Assembly (NCBI GenBank): GCA_025435555.1
Contig: JAIWWG010000004.1
Location: 1-64,000, forward strand
Direction of reading: 5' to 3'
Length of the DNA stretch: 64,000 nucleotides
Source of the DNA: Chytriomyces cf. hyalinus JEL632
Lineage: Eukaryota; Chytridiomycota; Chytridiomycetes; Chytridiales; Chytriomycetaceae
In this document: positions 63,799 to 64,000 of the stretch, piece after piece
Layout of the letters: each line of letters begins with the position of its first letter
Numbering within the stretch: the first letter of the stretch is position 1
The notes under the pieces: model-generated
Told to the model about the DNA's origin: nothing
What the model saw: only the letters and a program-made list of their open reading frames with translations
Database searches by the model: none
Translations under genes and position numbers: made by a program

Positions 63799-64000
63799 AT
63801 GCACATCTCGGCAGCTCTATTACTCGCTGCTGCTGGCTCCCTCAGCGTGCATGCAGCCTCTATGAAATTCACTCTCTCCAAGGTCACTCAGGGAGGCATC
63901 CCGCTCATCAGCGGCCAAAACCTTGCTCCGCCAAGAACTGTGGACGTTCGTGATGGATGTCTTGAGGAGTTCACGTTTGATCCAGCAGACCCGGCGTCAG
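63799..64000 (+). CDS. Secreted protein, N-terminal part (leaves the window)
   Basis: An open frame from the ATG at 63799 to the window edge, 67 codons. It starts with a clear signal peptide (MHISAALLLAAAGSLSVHA) followed by SMKFTLSKVTQGGIPLISG and a mature part with one Cys so far. The rest is outside the window, so the family is not known. Confidence 0.6.
   Translation, partial: MHISAALLLAAAGSLSVHAASMKFTLSKVTQGGIPLISGQNLAPPRTVDVRDGCLEEFTFDPADPAS

Overview
The window is eukaryotic nuclear DNA, most probably from a zoosporic (chytrid-type) fungus. The genes are closely packed and many have short introns of about 35-90 bases that begin GT and end AG. The products combine fungal features (WSC domain, secreted LPMOs, an SMG5/EST1-like decay factor) with genes of flagellated cells (a PIH1D3/DNAAF6 dynein-assembly factor and a CCDC81-like HU-domain protein). 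This placement is inferred from gene content and was not confirmed by a search.

1-6.5 kb: a partial gene running off the left edge, a small roadblock-like ORF, a leucine-rich-repeat receptor-like gene (LRR, membrane helix, SAM), a DNA polymerase lambda-like gene and a WSC-domain seven-helix membrane protein. 6.6-17 kb: two tandem B12D/NDUFA4-like genes, a large SMG5/EST1-like gene, an unrecognised five-exon gene, a secreted double-psi beta-barrel protein, a p22phox homologue, UBE2C and a tRNA-Ile. 17-27 kb: an ABCA-type transporter, a UPF0658-like membrane protein, a first LPMO-like enzyme, and thiamine-triphosphatase divergent from a viperin-like radical SAM enzyme. 27-37 kb: an Apple/PAN-like plus clan GH-B-like enzyme, a 16-exon bifunctional lysine-degradation gene (LKR/SDH), DNAAF6 and gamma-SNAP.

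37-52.4 kb is the most unusual part. It holds about ten mostly intronless genes for low-complexity proteins, interrupted by a second LPMO-like gene. Two groups can be seen. Group A has a short Met/Gln/Leu coiled-coil and an acidic-hydrophobic tail at the C-terminus. Group B shares a C-terminal domain of about 45 residues. I recognise no named family for either.

52.4-64 kb: an RSF1-like DDT/PHD chromatin gene divergent from DNAJC21/JJJ1, a calponin-homology protein, the CCDC81-like gene and the start of a secreted protein that leaves the window.

Exon boundaries were read by eye from splice signals and frame. For POLL, UBE2C, the ABCA gene, DNAAF6, gamma-SNAP, DNAJC21, LKR/SDH, p22phox, the barrel protein and the unknown five-exon gene the exons join in a single frame. 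The 5' ends of the LRR, WSC and UPF0658 genes remain unresolved.
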